Source of the DNA: CAYUJH01 sp964394585
Lineage (GTDB): Bacteria > Bacteroidota > Bacteroidia > Cytophagales > Flammeovirgaceae
Reading direction: 5' to 3'
Assembly: GCA_964394585.1 (NCBI GenBank)
Contig: CAYMYI010000156.1
Coordinates: 1-8,423, forward strand
DNA length: 8,423 nt
The notes below the pieces were generated by a model. It ran no database searches, had not been told where the DNA came from, and was given only the letters and a program-made list of their open reading frames with translations. The position numbers and the translations under genes are program-made. This document shows, piece after piece, positions 6,345-8,423 of this stretch (positions are counted from its first letter, which is position 1; each line of letters begins with the position of its first letter).

Positions 6345-6644
6345 CCTAGTTTGGTTAAGTTAATTGTTTGAAGAAATTCTTTAAATATAATTTCGGGCAA
6401 CTACCCGACTATATTCACTGTAAAGTGTTGACAATTTGAACGTTTCTTAAAAATTGCACGCTAATTTTTTTGGTTAAACTGAGAACAACTAGCACAAGAA
6501 ACCTTTCTTGGGGTAGTCGTGTGGATACCCTTATACAATTTGTTTGTAAAACGTTTTTATTCTTTCTTTAGCATAAATTTATACAAATAAAGCCTCTCAT
6601 ATTCTATAATTCAAACACAATTCTCACTTTCAATTTAAGCACAT
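6345..6644. promoter_or_regulatory. Divergent intergenic region between the DUF349 gene and ettA
   Basis: This 300-base, AT-rich, non-coding stretch must hold the promoters of both flanking genes, which start at its two ends and point away from each other. Short inverted repeats are visible: TCGGG-caacta-CCCGA (6393-6408), CACT-gtaa-AGTG (6416-6427), CAAGAAA-cc-TTTCTTG (6495-6510) and GGGTA/TACCC (6511-6515 with 6526-6530). A doubled TTTG (6539-6546) could supply a -33 element for ettA, but no good TAnnTTTG follows at the right distance. No small open frame or known RNA motif was recognised. Confidence 0.6.
6495..6510. repeat. Seven-base inverted repeat, possible operator
   Basis: CAAGAAA (6495-6501) and TTTCTTG (6504-6510) are perfect inverted copies separated by CC. 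The compact spacing suits a dimeric DNA-binding protein more than an RNA hairpin, because a two-base loop is too tight. It lies about 135 bases upstream of ettA and 150 bases upstream of the DUF349 gene. No regulator gene is adjacent, so the binding partner is unknown. Confidence 0.3.
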
Positions 6645-8315
6645 ATGAGTAACGAAACAATCATTTTTTCGATGGCGGGCGTAAGCAAAACGTACCCTCC
6701 TAATAAGCAAGTACTAAAAAACATCTACTTATCTTTTTTTTATGGTGCTAAAATAGGTGTTTTAGGTTTGAATGGTGCGGGGAAATCTTCATTATTGAAA
6801 ATTATCGCAGGGCTTGATAAACAGTATAGTGGCGAAGTGGTGTTTTCACCGGGTTATTCTGTTGGGTATTTAGAGCAAGAGCCTGAACTGAACCCTACCA
6901 GCACTGTGAAGGAAATTGTGCAAGAAGGAGTGCAAGAAACGGTTGACTTGTTAAAGGAGTTTGAAGAAATCAACTTGAAGTTTGCCGAGCCTATGTCGGA
7001 TGACGAAATGACTAAACTCATCGAAAGACAAGGAGAAGTACAAGAAAAACTAGATCAGCATAATGCTTGGGAACTTGATAATACGCTAGAACGGGCAATG
7101 GATGCCTTGCGATGCCCACCTGAAGATGCAACGATTGAAAACCTCTCCGGCGGCGAAAAACGCAGGGTGGCACTGTGCAGATTACTATTGCAACAGCCTG
7201 ATGTATTGCTACTCGATGAACCAACCAACCACCTCGATGCGGAGTCGGTACATTGGCTCGAACAACACTTGCAACAATACAAAGGAACTGTAATTGCTGT
7301 TACGCACGATCGTTATTTCCTCGATAATGTCGCAGGGTGGATTTTAGAGTTAGATAGGGGCGAAGGCATTCCATGGAAAGGGAATTACTCTTCGTGGTTG
7401 GCACAAAAACAGAAACGTTTGGCAGAAGAAGAAAAGACGGAATCGAAGCGCCAAAAGACCTTGCAACGTGAACTCGATTGGATTAACATGGCACCTAAAG
7501 CTCGACAAGCCAAACAGAAAGCCCGTATTAATTCTTACGAGAATTTGTTAGACCAAGAGGCAAAAGAAAAAGAAGCACGTTTAGAGTTATTTATACCTCC
7601 CGGCCCGCGTTTAGGTAGTTTAGTGATTGAAGCAGAAGGAGTGGCAAAGGCTTTTGGAGATAAACTGTTATACGAAGATTTGAACTTTTCGCTTCCCCAA
7701 GGTGGGATTGTGGGAATTATCGGCCCAAATGGAGCAGGTAAAACCACACTTTTTAAAATGATTACTCAAAAGGAAAAGCCCGATAAAGGAACTTTTCGTG
7801 TAGGGCCTACCGTAGAGATTGCTTATGTTGACCAAGAACATACTAACTTGCCTGCCGATAAAACCGTTTGGGAGGTGATTTCAGAAGGGAATGATTTAAT
7901 CAACATAGGCGGTAAAGAAGTAAACTCGCGTGCTTATGTTAGTAAATTTAACTTTTCAGGGTCTGATCAGCAGAAAAAGGTTGGAGACCTTTCTGGCGGA
8001 GAACGAAACCGAGTACATTTAGCCATGGCATTAAAGCAAGGAGCTAACTTGCTCTTACTCGATGAGCCAACCAACGATTTGGATGTAAATACTCTTCGGG
8101 CTTTAGAAGAAGCTTTGGAAAATTTCGGAGGATGCGCTGTAATTATTTCTCACGATCGCTGGTTTCTCGATCGAATCGCAACTCACATCTTAGCATTTGA
8201 AGGTGAGTCGAAAGTCAACTTTTTTGAAGGAAACTTCACAGAGTATGAGGCAAAGCAAAAAGAACTCAAAGGCGATATTACGCCAAAACGAATTCGGTAC
8301 AAGAAACTAATTTAA
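6645..8315 (+). CDS. ettA: Energy-dependent translational throttle protein EttA (ABC-F ATPase)
   Basis: EttA binds the ribosomal E site and, according to ATP/ADP state, gates the first steps of elongation. This 556-residue protein is full length (Escherichia coli has 555) and has no membrane segments, as expected for ABC-F. The first ATPase domain shows Walker A GLNGAGKSS (41-49), signature LSGGE (167-171), Walker B LLLDEP with catalytic E192, and switch H221. An arm insertion falls at about 95-140. The P-site tRNA interaction linker (about 245-320) has the EttA-type APKARQAKQKAR (283-294), followed by LFIPPGPRLG. The second domain shows GPNGAGKTT (360-368), LSGGE (449-453), DEPTND with E474, and H503. 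The near-identical FFEGNFTEYE and PKRIRYK at the C-terminus separate EttA from Uup, YbiT and antibiotic-resistance ABC-F proteins. All catalytic residues are present. It is transcribed divergently from the DUF349 gene. Confidence 0.96.
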   Translation: MSNETIIFSMAGVSKTYPPNKQVLKNIYLSFFYGAKIGVLGLNGAGKSSLLKIIAGLDKQYSGEVVFSPGYSVGYLEQEPELNPTSTVKEIVQEGVQETVDLLKEFEEINLKFAEPMSDDEMTKLIERQGEVQEKLDQHNAWELDNTLERAMDALRCPPEDATIENLSGGEKRRVALCRLLLQQPDVLLLDEPTNHLDAESVHWLEQHLQQYKGTVIAVTHDRYFLDNVAGWILELDRGEGIPWKGNYSSWLAQKQKRLAEEEKTESKRQKTLQRELDWINMAPKARQAKQKARINSYENLLDQEAKEKEARLELFIPPGPRLGSLVIEAEGVAKAFGDKLLYEDLNFSLPQGGIVGIIGPNGAGKTTLFKMITQKEKPDKGTFRVGPTVEIAYVDQEHTNLPADKTVWEVISEGNDLINIGGKEVNSRAYVSKFNFSGSDQQKKVGDLSGGERNRVHLAMALKQGANLLLLDEPTNDLDVNTLRALEEALENFGGCAVIISHDRWFLDRIATHILAFEGESKVNFFEGNFTEYEAKQKELKGDITPKRIRYKKLI

Positions 8316-8332
8316 GTAGGCACATACTCATC

Positions 8333-8422
8333 CTACGATTTGTTGATTTGTGTTAGGGTATCGTTTAGTATAAGAGTCTGTTGGGAAATTTTATTTTGTT
8401 GTTTTGCCAATTCGCCAAAGCG
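8333..8422 (-). CDS. Probable C-terminal tail of an unidentified protein (coiled coil)
   Basis: On the - strand an open frame enters from the right edge and encodes 29 residues before a TAG: RFGELAKQQNKISQQ, then TLILNDTLTQINKS. Hydrophobic residues fall at strict seven-residue spacing (L5, I12, L19, I26), with F2 and L23 at the companion position, as in a coiled coil. No other frame in this end gives as protein-like a reading. It converges on ettA with 17 bases between the two stops. The stretch is too short to name a family. The frame could be accidental, but the regular heptads make coding likely. Confidence 0.45.
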   Translation of the reverse strand, partial: RFGELAKQQNKISQQTLILNDTLTQINKS

Positions 8423-8423
8423 A

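Noticed and set aside
6426..6460. A sigma-70-like promoter from TTGACA in the divergent region
   Set aside because: No TATAAT-like element lies 16-18 bases downstream, and this phylum's main sigma factor uses a different consensus.
7018..7747. Open frames opposite and within ettA, and similar ones opposite pyrE, the reductase and the DUF349 gene
   Set aside because: They lie wholly inside well-supported genes, have no recognisable domains, and are Ser/Cys/Pro-rich as expected of antisense shadows.
8316..8336. GTAGG/CCTAC inverted repeat after ettA as a terminator
   Set aside because: The stem is only five pairs with an 11-base loop and no T-run on either side, and it overlaps the stop of the converging frame.

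Overview
The window looks like a core chromosomal stretch from a member of the Bacteroidota. The evidence is AT-rich DNA, start codons preceded by A/T-rich sequence rather than clear Shine-Dalgarno sites, an ECF sigma factor overlapping a gene for an inner-membrane-anchored protein that ends in an outer-membrane beta-barrel, and a protein with three DUF349 repeats. I cannot narrow it to a genus. There is no sign of an insertion sequence, prophage, CRISPR array, rRNA or tRNA.

Left part, + strand (1-3914). The C-terminal third of a leucine dehydrogenase-type amino-acid dehydrogenase overlaps scpA (chromosome segregation and condensation) by 4 bases. scpA is followed after 62 bases by pyrE (orotate phosphoribosyltransferase). 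After a 156-base gap comes an ECF sigma factor gene. It overlaps by 11 bases a gene predicted to encode a short cytoplasmic anti-sigma segment, one transmembrane helix, a periplasmic linker and a C-terminal outer-membrane beta-barrel. That gene is broken in the assembly by ten Ns (3060-3069). The flanks read as one protein if the true gap length is 2 modulo 3.

Middle part, - strand (3980-6344). A short-chain dehydrogenase closely resembling mitochondrial-type 2,4-dienoyl-CoA reductase converges on the sigma/anti-sigma pair, with an inverted-repeat terminator between them. Upstream of it on the same strand is a 426-residue protein with three DUF349 repeats. That gene has its own good intrinsic terminator, so the two - strand genes are probably separate transcription units.

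Right part, + strand (6645-8315). A 300-base divergent intergenic region with several small inverted repeats leads to a complete ettA-type ABC-F translation factor. The last about 90 bases hold the probable C-terminal tail of a converging - strand gene with a coiled-coil pattern.

Most genes are housekeeping. The most interesting item is the sigma factor with its trans-envelope anti-sigma/beta-barrel fusion. Its architecture suggests a single-protein signalling line from the outer membrane to RNA polymerase. This type is, as I recall, described in Bacteroides as dual membrane-spanning anti-sigma factors, so it is not wholly new, but this member's stimulus and regulon are unknown.
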